From positions 1,626,985 to 1,690,984 of the forward strand of contig MNCI01004656.1 in the NCBI GenBank assembly GCA_015680685.1: a stretch of 64,000 nt of DNA, written 5' to 3'. Positions 39,552 through 51,327 of this stretch are shown piece after piece; within the stretch, counting starts at the first letter, position 1; every line of letters begins with the position of its first letter. The notes under the pieces are model-generated. The model had not been told where the DNA came from, made no database searches, and saw only the letters and a list, made by a program, of their open reading frames with translations. Source of the DNA: Gnetum montanum. Lineage: Eukaryota; Streptophyta; Gnetopsida; Gnetales; Gnetaceae. The position numbers and the translations under genes were made by a program.

Positions 39552-40086
39552 TGGATCAAATTCACTCTACTAATTAAATCACCTTCAATGCTAAATTTAG
39601 ATATTATGCAAAGACAAAATTATTTCTATAAATAAGAAAACTAGCTATCTTTAATTAATTTATTAGAAGATTACAACAGGATTCATATAACTAGTAAGCA
39701 TCCAAAACCTATCACAGTCAACCAATATTGTAGAGTATGAGGCTCTACAATCATACAATGGTTGTTCTCAATGTATGACACAACCAATAGAAATATTTGC
39801 CATAACCTAGAACTGAGATATCAACTCACAAGTGAGATACAAGAGAATAGATCACATAGACCAACATACCACAAGTTGATCTTGGAGTTGTAATCATGAA
39901 TTGCACTTACCCAATGTGCTTGCCAAATCTCTCTTACTTAGCTATCCACTCTTAAAAGCTTTTTCTCTCAATTTCATGCATACTATCTCTCTCTTCTCTC
40001 TCTCTCTCTCTCATGGATGAATACGAACATAATTATAAAGGTCTAAAAACCATAGGAAGCTTACTATTTATCTTTCAAGATGTTTC
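39552..40086 (-). repeat. Chromovirus 5' LTR, left piece
   Basis: This matches 33868-34400. It breaks off at gatgtttc, where E4 is inserted. It contains a CT microsatellite at about 39984-40012 and a TATAATTATG-like promoter candidate on the minus strand near 40035. Confidence 0.88.
40082..40086. repeat. Target-site duplication GTTTC, left copy
   Basis: GTTTC stands before the E4 left LTR and again after its right LTR (53296-53300). Removing E4 restores collinearity with 34388-34400, gatgtttcccataagg. Confidence 0.93.
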
Positions 40087-41301
40087 TGATGGCAACCATT
40101 TGGGACGCGACCGCCAACAAGTGTCCTCGAATAGGATTTAGGTGCTTGCTGGTCTTTGGCAACACCAAGGCCCAGATACCTCCAAATAGACTCAGTAGTT
40201 AATGTGAGTATGTGTGTGTGCTGTTGAGGTGTGCGATTATGAAAAATGAAACTATTGCGTTGTGTGTAAACTACAAATGACTTATCTTAAACAGATTCAA
40301 CCAACTTTGCCAAGTACTGTGAGTTGTTGAGAGTTCCTATTTTGTTCAATTGCCTAGTCTATGTAGTCCTTATAATACCCCTTTGTAACAAATAAAATTT
40401 TGCAAACACATTTGAGCACAACTCTATGAATCTACTTCTAATTTTCCCAAGAGAAAGAGATAGTTTCATGAGAAAACTAGAAATAGAGCAAGATTCAATG
40501 AAAATAGACAGAAAAGAAAGCAGATTTGCATGGACCTCAAATATTTAAACAAGGTAAAATGACACAAGTAAACACTTCATAATAAAGCTATCCCAAATTA
40601 AATAACTACTAATTGTTCAAACTTCCAAGGCTCAAATAAACAATTTCTTCAGGATAATCCTACTATGCTACCAAAAAATTGCTACATAAACTACCACGTA
40701 CGAGACTCCATTTTGGCTAGATAATTGATGTCAACAATTTCATTCAACAGAACCTTCAAAAGACTTGACAATTTCGGATTGAAATACCATGGAGATTTAC
40801 TTTAAAGATACTCTAGTCCCATCAAAATACCAAAGATTTTCTGAACCCTCTTGACTATTGAATCATTCAACGACATGACTACAGGCAGAGGCTCTCTTAC
40901 AATGATCTCAATAGCAGTTCTTATACATTGCACAATAACCAAATTCACTACTAAATTGCTCTTAAGGCTTTCAAACATAAGCGCTTCTATGCCAAAATTT
41001 TAACAGAAATTTTCTATCGGGCAACAAGAACAATAAGAGCAATCTAAAAATCCCAAAATTACTTGCCAAGGATGATACTATCTAAACCAATAGCTAAACA
41101 ATTTAGACAAAATAAAAAACAATAAGCATAACTCACAGGACTATGACAAAGAGGTTGAAATATTTTCTTTAGAAAGCCATCTTACAAGCAATCTTTCATA
41201 ATGTCTTTACAAATGCTCTTCCCAAGAGCCAAAGTGTGTCTCCAAGTGAGAGCTCCCGAGTGTGTTGTATTGTACCCCAAAGTGTGATAACAATGTGTTC
41301 T

Positions 41302-41321
41302 CCCCCCCCCCCCCCCCCCCC
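41302..41321. repeat. Run of 20 C
   Basis: A homopolymer C tract lies in the E4 3' LTR. The 5' LTR has only tcccacccccag at the equivalent place, so the tract expanded here or is a sequencing artefact. Confidence 0.8.
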
Positions 41322-41350
41322 AAGTCCCTTTTTTCTTCTTACCCTTGAAT

Positions 41351-41360
41351 CCTTTTTATA
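41351..41360 (-). promoter_or_regulatory. TATA box, E4 3' LTR
   Basis: The minus strand reads TATAAAAAGG in the context ccctataaaaaggattc, the same as in the solo LTR at 14606. Confidence 0.75.
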
Positions 41361-41839
41361 GGGTTCAGAAGGTAGTTACATTCAAAATATCTTAGCTAAC
41401 TTTTCACCCAAGTAAGGAAGTTAATTACTTGCCCAATAAGTTAGGAGATTACAACTTAGGAAGTTAGGAAGTTAGGAGAAAATCATGCTAATATTGGCAT
41501 GTGTAAATATTACAAATATTGCTTTTGTAAGCAATAGCCTATAATAATTTATTTATTTATTAAAATAAATCCAAAATCCCCAATTTATTTTAATTAATTA
41601 TTTTATTTAGAATTTTAAACACTAAATGTCATTAAGCCCTATTAATCCTTGTGAAAGTAATAAAATGGAAATTAACTAAATCCCTCCTTTTAGTTATACA
41701 AATATCCTGAAAATCCTAAAAATATCTTTTTCTCACTATCATATGTATCTCTTACATTATGCATACCTAAACTAATTAATTTTAATTTAATTTTTCACAG
41801 TTATAGTTAAGGGGACCTTTCTTAAAATAGCTGAAATTC

Positions 41840-42700
41840 AGGGTATCATGGATGCAGAGCTTACGGCGGTTCAGTCCTCTATTTTTCCATCCCTTCTTGA
41901 TTTTCTCATATTATTTTAAAATAGGTGGTTGTAGCTGCATTTGACATCTGGAATAATGTCGTGTCCATTTGTTTCAATAGCACCATCGAAACAGCAGGTG
42001 TTGGCAGTGGGATCGGGTTTGTTTTAACCAAAGGAGGTAACGTGTTGATGTTATCTTCATCTTGGCGGAAGAACATTCAGCGCAATTCTAGCATCACCAG
42101 AAAGGTAACTGTTAATGGTGCAGGTCTCCCTGGTTAATCGTATAACTAGCAATGGTGCCACTGCAGATGCGTTTCTTCTCTTCCACTGAATCAAGTTCCA
42201 TTTTGGCTTGTTCCACTGACATGGGACTTCAGAGAGACTCTCTGAATCCACCTTGCGTATGAGTTGCAGAGCTTTTGGTTCTGCCACGTTGTACCTTTTC
42301 AAAACCCAATCTCAACTGGCTTCGGCTTCCTTATGTTTTGCCCATGAGTTTTGGAGTGAGGCCCTAGCCCTGGCTCACATGCGTGTGTTCAACGCTGTAG
42401 AAATGCTTGTTCACAACATAGGCATAACTGCCGCTATTGTGGGAGATTCCTCTTCTGGTGAGAAGTAATGCCTGTAATGATGGAGGGTTTCGTTGAACTT
42501 GTGCATCTATCTTTGGTGCCACTTCAGACTCCTCCTACTCCGACAACGTCAGTACAATCCACTGCTAAACGAATTCAAACACGATTTGATTAGAAGAAGA
42601 AAGAATGGTCATTCTTCCAGACTGTTTTTCCATCAGTTGCAGTAGGAGACACTTGGACTGCATTTAAATGTCTATCTCGGAATTTCTAACCATAGAAAAT
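41840..42700 (+). pseudogene. Gene-like cargo in U3 of the E4 3' LTR
   Basis: This is a GC-richer block with plus-strand frames that read like a host protein. A tttaaaatag acceptor-like site at about 41920 is followed by VVAAFDIWNNVVSICFNSTI and GSGIGFVLTKGGNVLMLSSS. Then at 42253-42468 come SQLASASLCFAHEFWSEALA and VFNAVEMLVHNIGITAAIVG. After ggtgagaagt, a donor-like site, comes MMEGF and a tail near 42660. Here the last part is stopped; in the other LTR it is open. The family is not recognised. The block is antisense to E4 transcription. Confidence 0.45.
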
Positions 42701-43305
42701 GAAGGAGAAATAGAACAATACATAGTCTATAGCTTCATCTAGGGGGCCATTAAATTAAATACGGGAGAAAAATTAACAGAGAAAACGTCCATAATTTCAT
42801 TGATTTGTTCTCCATCCTCTGTTCTCCATCCTCAAAGCCACTTGGTGCAGGGCACAATCTTAGCTGTAGCTATTTCATTCATTTTTTTCTTGAAATACCT
42901 TGCCAATGTGTACAATGGCTGTGAACTACTCTTTGAAATCTTACAATGGTGACTCCAATAAGGTTAATTTTAATTTCTTATTGTTGTATTCATGAATGGA
43001 ATTGTTGGCTCTTTTTAACCGATAAAGCTTTCCAATCTCTTTTCAATCTTCACCTCACATAGGAGCATGATAAATTTTCCTTCACCATTGGTTCCTTGGT
43101 ATCATTTGAAAGTTGAAAAACTTTTGTAGCCTTTTATTAGTGTCTTCTTTTACTATATCTTCACCCAAAAAATTTCCAAATGAAGCCTCCAGCATTAAAA
43201 TATCAATAAGACACAACCATCATATTTTTTTATTTGAATATTTTCTTTGTCTCATTCATATTTTATCACCTTTGCTGTTCCATGAAATGGCTAAATGTGC
43301 CAACA

Positions 43306-43318
43306 TTTCAGCCCCCTT
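43306..43318 (-). other. E4 polypurine tract
   Basis: The minus strand reads AAGGGGGCTGAAA directly before the LTR start TGTTGGC. Confidence 0.85.
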
Positions 43319-43502
43319 AAAAACTTAAAGAAATTTATGCAGTCTCATTTCAAAACTGAAACATACTAAAAGTTTTATTGAATTTTTATAACTGAATAGA
43401 AATCTTTTTAGAGGAAATTTTCCATTTAACATAAGGTGTGATGGGATAAAAACCTCATTCCTAAGAAAAAGAACAACTATACATTATCAAGTTCTTCATG
43501 GA

Positions 43503-44014
43503 CTATTCTTGGGATGGAAACTGAATTGTGAGGGTTACCCTAGTAGGAATCCTCATCTCTCTAACTATTTCATAGGAAATTTCTGATGTGATGAAGGTGG
43601 TTCTATTATTCTCTAGCTTGGCAGAGCTCTCAGCTTGATCTACTGGAGATTTCTCTTCAGCATGTTTCTCATTTTCTTTTTCAGAGGAGCTCTTCTGTTC
43701 TTCTCCATTAGGTCCTTCATTTTCCTCTCGGGAGACAAAAGCTTCTCCCCATCCCCATGATAACTCTTCATTGGTTGGTTGCTCTTCTTCTTTTTCTTCT
43801 TCTTTGGAGAAATCTTGATATACCCCCAAACATTGGACTCTATCTCCAAACCTCTAGTGAGAAAAGAAAATTCATCGGACATCTGAGCCATAAAAGGACA
43901 CTCTTTTGGAGCTCCACAAGATCTATCCTTTAGGTAAGCCTTCAATTCATGCTCAAGGCAACATCCCATCACATATGGAATAAAAGGCTTTCTCATTGCT
44001 CTACCAAACTCCAT
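43503..44014 (-). pseudogene. Extra ORF between integrase and 3' LTR of E4
   Basis: A start codon at 44014 opens MEFGRAMRKPFIPYVMGC, continuing through CGAPKECPFMAQMSDEF and a Ser, Glu-rich part. At about 43830 a G run (tttggggg) marks a change of frame. The second frame continues VYQDFSKEEEKEEEQP, SWGWGEAFVSREENEGP and a hydrophilic Glu/Lys tail, ending RVTLTIQFPSQE at 43503. No transmembrane segment is seen, so it is not an obvious envelope-like protein. Accessory ORFs are known in several Tat and Athila elements, but I cannot place this one. About 380 bases separate it from the integrase stop. Confidence 0.5.
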
Positions 44015-44394
44015 CTCCCTCTTTCAAATTAGCTCTCTCTTACCTTCCCTACTCAACTTGAATTGAAAGATGATGAAATCTTAGGCAACCTAACCCTCTT
44101 TTTATAGGTACTAAAATTTGAAATTCCCCCCAAGAATCTTCAACCAAGTTTCCTTCTTTTTGGGCATTCTAACCATTTTTCACAATCCACACCAAGTAGT
44201 GGATGAGTCACCTTCTCCACTTGTCACAATTGTAGAATTCCACTTGTTTCACTTGTAGGCTTCCACTTGCCTCACTTGAAGGAAAATTATTTTCTAATCT
44301 AAATAAAGCATAATTAAACATAATAATTGATACTATATTCCTAGTAGTATTTACCTAATAGTATATACATATATTATTTTGTGCAAGGACATCT

Positions 44395-45650
44395 TTAAGC
44401 TGTATGCAATTGTCCCAAATAATGTTTTATATGCAAAAAATTATATGGAAATTGCAATTCCATGCCATCCAAAGGTGATAACTTGTAAGTATCCTCTGGA
44501 AATTGCTTTGTAATTTGATAGGGACCAATCCATGTTGGGGTAAACTTATTTGGTTTCTTCATATTCCATAATAGGACAAGGTCCCCTATTTTGAAAGTTA
44601 TTTTGAGAGCTTTCCTATCAAACCATCTTTTAACTTGAGAGGTATGCTGTAACAAATTATCCCTTTCTTTATCTACTTTAGCTTCTCTTTTAATAAGCAA
44701 CGTCATAAAACTTCTATCTTTATCACTCTTTTCACTATATCTTTGTACAAATTCAGAAGCTGAGCTTACAATCTTATTTGTAATTCTTGCTGGAAAACCA
44801 TAAACTAAGTTATATGGTGATGTCCCAATAGCTTTCTTGAATCTAATTCGATCTGACCATAACCCAGATTCTAGATAATTGATCCAATTTCTTGGATTCC
44901 CATCCATTGATTTCTTGATATAAGTGATAAGATTTTTATTGGTGGATTCTGCTAGGCCATTTCCTTGAGGATAATAATTTGATGAGAAAAATAAGAAAAT
45001 AGATTTTTCAGATGCCCATCTGATAAACTCTTTGTATTTGAAGGTGGGACCATTTTCTGACACTAATACTTCAGGTAGACCAAATCTACGTAGAATATGA
45101 TCTTCTAGAAACTTAATCACATCTGATGCTGAACTTCCTCTTAGAACTTTTACTTCAGATCATTTAGTGAAATAATCAGTAGTTGTGAGAATAAACTTGT
45201 GTCCAGCTCTTGAAGGAGTAATTGTACCAATAAAATCCAAACCCCATTGCTGAAATGATCTATCTGCAACAACTAGCTTTAAAGGGGCTCTAGCCCTTCT
45301 AATCCTGGGTCCATGAATTTGACATTTATAGCATTTTTGAATCTTTGAAGTAATGTCTTGATACATGGAAGGCCAGTAATATCCATATCTAAGTATATGT
45401 TGCATAGTCGATTTAGGGGATTCATAAAATAAATTCAAATGGTCATGAAATTATTTCAAAATGAAACTAATTTGATCATTTTGAACACATTCCAATAAAA
45501 CTCCTTGAAAATCCTTTCTGTATAATATACCATCTTTAACAAAGAATCTTCGTGCTATTTTGAAGAAAGCTCCCTTTTGACTTGCAGTTAAATTATTTTG
45601 GATTTTCCTTGTATTAAGAAATTTAAGAATTTCATCATACCAATTCTCTT
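44395..45650 (-). pseudogene. E4 integrase
   Basis: The domain begins after WYDEILKFLNTRKIQNNLTA. The zinc-binding region keeps GYYWPSMYQDITSKIQKCYK with CYKC, while the His pair is poorly kept. The core has WGLDFIG (first Asp). The second catalytic position reads SENGPTF, Glu in place of the usual Asp. GNGLAESTNKN keeps the final Glu. The C-terminal part has FKIGDLVLLWNM and PTWIGPYQI. Stops occur at about 45450 and at 45159 (TK then stop, where Trp is usual). The 241-codon piece 44395-45120 is open. It is in the same frame as the rest of Pol. Confidence 0.9.
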
Positions 45651-46071
45651 CATGGGTATCAAGTATACATACTTCACTTTCTCTGGCCATTAACTTGGCT
45701 AGTCCCATCCCCTTAATTGTTTTGCATATTTTCAATGAAAATATGAAACTTTGCAACTTTATAAGACATTTTCCTCTTTTTAATCCAATCTCATTTTGGG
45801 CTAGGAATCGCTTGACTGCAGGTTCAATTAGCATAATGTGGACTAATGAACTTTCCAAATAATATTTAAAATGATAAAGTGCTTTGATGACTATGAAAGC
45901 TTGTTTCTCTAAGTCTGAATAATTTAACTCTGAACCTTTCAACTGATACCCAAAAAATCCAATTGGTTCATCTTGACCTTCACTATCCTTTTGTGTCAAA
46001 ACGGCAGCGATAGAATCGTTCGAAGCAAAAGAATATAACCAAAAATCTTCTTTAAGCCTAGGCTTTACCAA
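45651..46071 (-). pseudogene. E4 gypsy-type RNase H domain
   Basis: This is the RNase H that follows RT in all Ty3/gypsy elements. It reads FWLYSFASNDSIAAVLTQKD, then IGFFGYQLKGSELNYSDLEK and AFIVIKALYHFKYYL. The first catalytic Asp (usual TDAS) appears as FAS, while the Glu of EKQA is kept. The domain degrades the RNA strand of the hybrid during DNA synthesis. Confidence 0.85.
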
Positions 46072-47289
46072 ATATGGAGCCTCTTGTATAGCAATATTAA
46101 CTTCTAATAAAGCTCTCTATGACTCTAGTGTTTTCTCTACTTGAACATCCTTTTTTAGCATATGCATCAAAGGTTTGGTAATTTCAGTAAACCCAGGGAT
46201 GAAATTTTTCACAAAGTTAATCTTTCCAAAGAAAGATCTAAGAGATTTTTTACTTGTGGGATGCTCAATATTCTGTACTACTTGGATTTGGGAATTGTCT
46301 ATGGCAATCCCTTCTTAACATATCACATGGCCTAATAGGCTTCTAGATTTAACCCCGAGGATACACTTCTTAGGGTTTAATGAAATACCAAACTCATGAC
46401 ATCTATCGAAAACTTACTGAAGATGATTAATATGATCTTCCTTTTTCTTTGATAATATTGTAATATCATCCAAATAAACCACCATGAATTTTCCTAATAA
46501 ATCCTTGAATGCTAAATCCATTACTCTTTGAAAAGTAGCTACAGCATTTGACAATCCAAATGGCATTCTTTGATAAGAGAAAGTTCCCCATTTGGTGATA
46601 AATGATGTTTTGTATCTATCATTCTTAACTACCATGAGTTGATTATAACCTAAGAAACCATCTAAGAAAGAATATACTTGACAACCTAAGACATTAATCA
46701 GCATCTCATCAATTCTTGGAAGTGGATACTTATCCTTTTTTGAGGCATCATTCATATTTCTAAAATCTACACAAAGCCTTATATCACCATTTTTCTTTCT
46801 CACTGGAACAACATTAGAAAGCCATGTTGAATATCGTACTAGATATATGATTTGTGCCTGTAACAACTTCTTGATTTCAGCTTGCATAGCTGGTTCAAAT
46901 GATGGATTAAATTTTCTTTATTTTTGCTTGACTAGTTTGCAACCTTCTATTAAAGGGATCTTATGTGTCATCACATATTGCCTAAAGGCTTTAAGATCAT
47001 CATAGGACCAAGCAAAATTGTCCAAATTATCTCTTAGACACGTTAACAATTTTTGCTTGAAATTTGAATCTCTTTCCTTTGTAACATTTAACATCTTTGG
47101 CATCTTGTCTAGTCCAAAATTCACTACCTTGAAAGCTTGATTATCTGGGTTTTGTATATCCTTTCCAGTAAGTAATTTTTTCTCAAACTCATGTTCCAAT
47201 TTAATCATCATTTTTGGAATGAAATTAGCTTTGGAGTTTGATGACGCTTCAGGTATCGCTTGACCCTCAAATTCTTGTTTGTTTTTCAT
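46072..47289 (-). pseudogene. E4 reverse transcriptase
   Basis: The N-terminal lead has NFAWSYDDLKAF and HKIPLIEGCKLVKQK, typical of Tat just before RT, and then a stop at 46918. The RT core 46414-46887 holds IRLCVDFRNMNDASKKDKYP, SFLDGFLGYNQL, RMPFGLSNAVATFQR and the catalytic VVYLDDITILS. The thumb follows after a stop at about 46414, with HEFGISLNPKKC and FFGKINFVKNFIPGF. The catalytic YLDD is intact. At least four stops divide the domain. They look like single C-to-T or G-to-A changes. Confidence 0.92.
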
Positions 47290-47370
47290 AAATCTTAGTA
47301 CTTGATCATTATCTTCAAATACTTGTAAATGTATTATATTATCTGGTATGGATGGCTAATTTTCTTCTTC

Positions 47371-47800
47371 AACCATTACATATTTGTAACTTTCTATTAG
47401 TTGCATATCCAATATTGAAGCTGCCTTTGCCAAATCATCTGCTATAAGATTCTCTGCTCTGTTTATATGCTCTATTTGGCAATGTCCAAACTGATTTAAC
47501 ATCTTACAAGCAAGTTGCTTATAAGGTCTTAAGAATGAGCTTTTTACGACATAGTTACCTCTTACTTGTTCACAAACTAATCATGAATCTCCTTTTATGG
47601 TGATTACTCTGATCTTCTTGTCTAGAGCTATTCTCATACCAATACATAAAGCTTCATACTCAGCTTTGTTGTTAGTACAAGGGAAAGATAGATGAATTGC
47701 TTTGAGAATTTCAGGTGAATCATTCTTTAATATAACTATACCGACTCTTGCACCTTTTGACTTGCACGAACTGTCAAAGTATAGCTCTCATTTATCCTCA
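47371..47800 (-). pseudogene. E4 second RNase H (aRNH type), upstream of RT
   Basis: In the Pol frame between protease and RT, the minus strand reads ELYFDSSCKSKGARVGIVIL, then SFPCTNNKAEYEALCIGMRI, IRVITIKGDS, and INRAENLIADDLAKA. This is the archaeal/plant-type RNase H known as aRNH in Tat elements. All four acidic residues (YFD, AEY, GDS, ADD) are kept. Two stops (before ELYF and after GDS) stand where Trp or Gln is usual. As I recall, most Tat elements carry aRNH between the gypsy RNase H and integrase. Here that place is empty. Confidence 0.85.
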
Positions 47801-47922
47801 TTCTTCGATTGTTCTTTTTCAGAACTATAATTTTCTTGAAGTGTACAAATCTTGTTTTCAACACCTCCTTTTTCAACCATTTTACTTTTTCCATTTTAAG
47901 TAATATTATCTATCATCCAAGG

Positions 47923-48486
47923 TTACCTATAGATATATATCTGATTTGGTTCTCCTTTCCAAGGTAGCCACATGTGAGAATAATTTGTTGATATGTAACC
48001 TAAGAAATTTTTGCTCCAACTTCTACTCAATAACAGACTATGTGAATCTGGTATATCTGCCACTTGAATTGTTACTTTACTTCTAATGCGAAGTTCAGAA
48101 GCAATTTCCAATAGAATAATTGGTAATTGACCCACAATCTTCACTCTACTTTTATCCACTTGAACAATCTTTTTATTTGATTTTTCAGGAATCAGACCAA
48201 GTTTCTTACATATAGACAATGACATTATAGTAGATGTACCTCCAGAATTAACCAAAAAATTGTGTAAGTATTTATCCTTTAATTTTATTGTCAAAAGGAA
48301 AGGAGGAGCTTCCTTGTCATACGCGGTCTTTAATTTCTCATCATTATTAGACACATAACTTAACTCTAATTCTCTAACTCTCCTTTTATCTTTAATGAAC
48401 TCTAAAGCCTTTCTTTGCTGATCTCCTATTTGAAGCAACTGATAAAAGCTAATATTGGCCTTGACATGTTTAAGGTCTTCAATCAA
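47923..48486 (-). pseudogene. E4 aspartic protease
   Basis: An open frame of 187 codons includes APPFLLTIKLKDKYLHNFLV followed by NSGGTSTIM. The catalytic Asp of the usual DSGA box is Asn here (one G-to-A change). SLSICKKLGLIPEK follows. The end has SHSLLLSRSWSKNFLG, near the usual LLGRPW region. It would cleave the Gag-Pol polyprotein. The Asn makes this copy inactive. Confidence 0.85.
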
Positions 48487-48560
48487 ATCATACTCTCCAT
48501 CACCACTAAAGTTTGGTCTATTTATTCATTTATTAAAAGACTAATTTGGAGTGCTTTTCT

Positions 48561-49913
48561 CTACTTGATTATCTTTACCTTTATTCTTATCTCTTCTATT
48601 TGGCTCAAAAGCTTTCTCTTAGTAGATGGATTTGTAATAACATTTGGGGGTCTAGAAGTAGTTAGTCTTTCTTTTGATCGAAGATTATATCCATTTTCAT
48701 CATTGTTATTGCATTCCTCATCTAAAGACATATCTTCTTCAGAACTTGATAGAGAAGAAGTATCGCTAGATCCATTGCTAGAAGATTTACTTGCATAATG
48801 AACAGTAGATAACTCATTATCAGATTCAATATCAAGAAAGTTGGACATAATAAGGTCACTTTCATCCTCATATTCTGCTAACTTAGTGTCTTGATGTTTA
48901 TGCTTTCTATTTTTCCTTTCTTCCTTAATATTAACTCTTGCCAAAGCTTTTTCAAGCTTCACTATTTTGTGTGACATATCTCTCATTAATTTTCCTTTTT
49001 TAGACACTACTCTTTCATGTTCTTGCTCTATCTTAACATGAGATGGACCTGGTAAAGTTTTAAATTGAGCTAAATCTTGCATAGGAATCATAACTCTTTC
49101 TTCTCTTTTTTGAACTGCCATATTTTCTTCAGGATTCAACTGTTTTTCTAACTGTATAGCTTCACTAAAGTAGTCATTTAGTGTAGTTAAGTTTGGAGTT
49201 CTCCTTAACCAAATTGAAATATTGGGATTGACAGCCTTAAGATAAGTTTTTTTGAGCATTTCTTTTGATGGTCTATATTATCTTTGAAAGAGTCCACAAA
49301 TTCGTTGAAACTTGATGTTAAAATCTCTAATTGACTCTTTAACTCCTTGCTTAGCTTGTATTAGCCGACAGTATAGTTGTTGTTGATCTAATTGATTACA
49401 AAATTAGGGTAAGAAAAGATTCTTCATGTCATCCCAACTTGTAATACTATTACTTGGTAAGTTCGAATCCCAAATCTGAGCCATATCCTTTAAATTTGAT
49501 ACAAACAACCTACAAACTTGATCTTGATGTTGAATATTTGCATGAGCTAGAGCTAACTCAAACATGTGAATATATTCTTTAGCTAAATAAGCTTTTCTAG
49601 GAATGAAAGGCTCAGGAAAATATTTGTAAACTACCTTAGGAATATCATTGTAATTTTGAAATCCTAATGGTGTAACTCTTTGCCAAGGATTTGCCATCCT
49701 ATTCCTTTGGATAGTTGAACTCTTAAACTTTCTAGATCTTCTCTTAAGAATTGATAAACTAGCTATAATGGGTGATCTTCTTGATCTTCTAGTTCTACTT
49801 GTTCCCAATTCAAAATCTTTCTCTTGTTCTTCTTCTGATGAAGAATCAGTCTTAGAATCTAGAATATCTTTTGAGACTTTCAAATTTTTCAAACTATCAA
49901 TCTTCTTCGTCAC
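48561..49913 (-). pseudogene. E4 Gag
   Basis: The start at 49913 opens MTKKIDSLKNLKVSKDIL. An acidic and then an Arg-rich segment lead to the Gag core: VCRLFVSNLKDMAQIWDSNL, then SITSWDDMKNLFLP, and, after a stop at 49401-49403, QAKQGVKESIRDFNIKFQ. A second stop lies at about 49270. The C-terminal part (48561-49259) is charged, with a Ser and Asp-rich stretch near SDTSSLSSSEEDMSLDEE. No CCHC knuckle is seen. Pol follows in the -1 frame. Confidence 0.85.
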
Positions 49914-50010
49914 GAACTGAAAATAGTATATTTCTTAATCCTTTATAGTAACAAATAATTGTTGATGTGCTATAATTATAAGGCTTATCAACCTAGAGAA
50001 TGAATTTTAA

Positions 50011-50028
50011 GCCCTCCTTCTAGCACCA
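50011..50028 (-). other. E4 primer-binding site
   Basis: The minus strand reads TGGTGCTAGAAGGAGGGC, seven bases after the 5' LTR end. Near-identical motifs at the same spacing serve E3, its inverted partner, and E2. I cannot assign the tRNA. Confidence 0.75.
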
Positions 50029-50188
50029 AAAAAACTATTGGTGACCGTTTGGGACGTGACCGCCAACGAGTGTCCTCGAACAGGATTTAGGTGCTTGTTG
50101 GTCTCTGGCCACACAAGGCCTAGATACCTCCAAATAGACTCAGTAGTTAATGTAAGTATGTGTGTGTGTTGTTATGGTGTGCGGTTGG

Positions 50189-50224
50189 GAAAAATGAAAT
50201 GATTGCGAAAAATGAAACGATTGC
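50189..50224. repeat. 18-bp tandem duplication in E4 5' LTR
   Basis: gaaaaatgaaatgattgc is followed by gaaaaatgaaacgattgc. Only one copy exists in the 3' LTR, so it arose after insertion. Confidence 0.85.
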
Positions 50225-51317
50225 GTTGTGTGTAAACTACAAATGACTTATCTTAAACAAATTCAGCCAACTTTGCCAAGTACTGTGAGTTGTGGAGAGT
50301 TCCTATTTTGTTCAATTGCCTATTCTATGTGGTCCTTATAATACCTACTTGTCACAAATAAAATTTTGCAAAAACATTTGAGCACAACTCTGCGAATCTA
50401 CTTCTAATTTTTCCCAGAGAAAGAGATAGTTCCACAAGAAACCTAGAAATAGAGCAAGATTCAATGGAAATAGATAGAAAAGAAAGCATATTTGTGTGGA
50501 CCTTAAATATTTAAACAAGGTAAAATGTCACGAGTAAAAAATTCTCAATAAAGCTATCCCAAATTCAATAACTACGAATTGTTCAAACTTCCAAGGCTCA
50601 TATAAACAATTTTTTCAAGACAATCCTACTATGCTACCAAAAAAATTGCTGCCCCAACTACCACGTACGAGACTCCATTTTGGCTAGATAATGGATGTCA
50701 ACAATTGCATTCAAAAAAACCTTCAAAAGACTTGAAAATTTCTAATTGAAATACCATGGAGATTCACTTTAAAGATAAAAAGAAGCTATTCTGGTCCCAT
50801 CAAAATACCAAAGATTTTATGAACCCTCTTGACTATTGAATCGTTCAACGGTATGACTACAAGCAGAGGCTCTCTTACAAAGATCTCAATAGCAGTTGTT
50901 ATACGTTGAAAAATAACCAAATTCACTACTAAAATGCTCTTAAGGTTTTCAAACACAAGCGCTTCTATGGAAAAATTTTAACAGAAATTTTCTATCGGGC
51001 AACAAGAACAACAAGAGCAATCTAAAAATTCCAAAATTACTTTCCAAGGATGATACTATCTAAACCACTAGCTAAAAAATTTAGAAAAAATAAAAAATAA
51101 TAAGCATAACTCACAGGACTATGACAAAGAGGTTGAAATATTTTCTTTAGAAAGGCATCTTATAAGCAATCTTTCACAATGTCTTTTACAAATGCTCTTC
51201 CCAAGAGCCAAGGTGTGTCTCCAAGTGAGAGCTCCCAAGTGTGTTGTATTGTACCCCAAAGTGTGATACCAATGTCTTCTCCCACCCCCAGTACCTTTTC
51301 TCTTCTTACCCTTGAAG

Positions 51318-51327
51318 CCTTTTTATA
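51318..51327 (-). promoter_or_regulatory. TATA box, E4 5' LTR
   Basis: The minus strand reads TATAAAAAGG. This is the likely promoter for E4 transcription. Confidence 0.75.

Larger units (their letters stand above)
40087..43305 (-). repeat. E4 3' LTR
   Basis: The plus strand starts TGATGGCAACCATTTGGG and ends GTGCCAACA. It is the partner of 50036-53295. It contains a 20-base C run at 41302-41321 that is interrupted in the partner, a TATA box, and a gene-like insert at 41840-42700. Confidence 0.93.

Noticed and set aside
41302-41321. C-run as a functional G-quadruplex element
   Set aside because: The partner LTR lacks the pure run, so expansion or sequencing error is simpler.
41925-42137. 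RNase H-like domain in the LTR cargo
   Set aside because: GSGIGFVLTKGG looks faintly like an RNase H strand, but the acidic residues and following motifs are absent.
43503-44014. Envelope-like gene of E4
   Set aside because: No signal peptide or transmembrane segment is visible; the sequence is hydrophilic.
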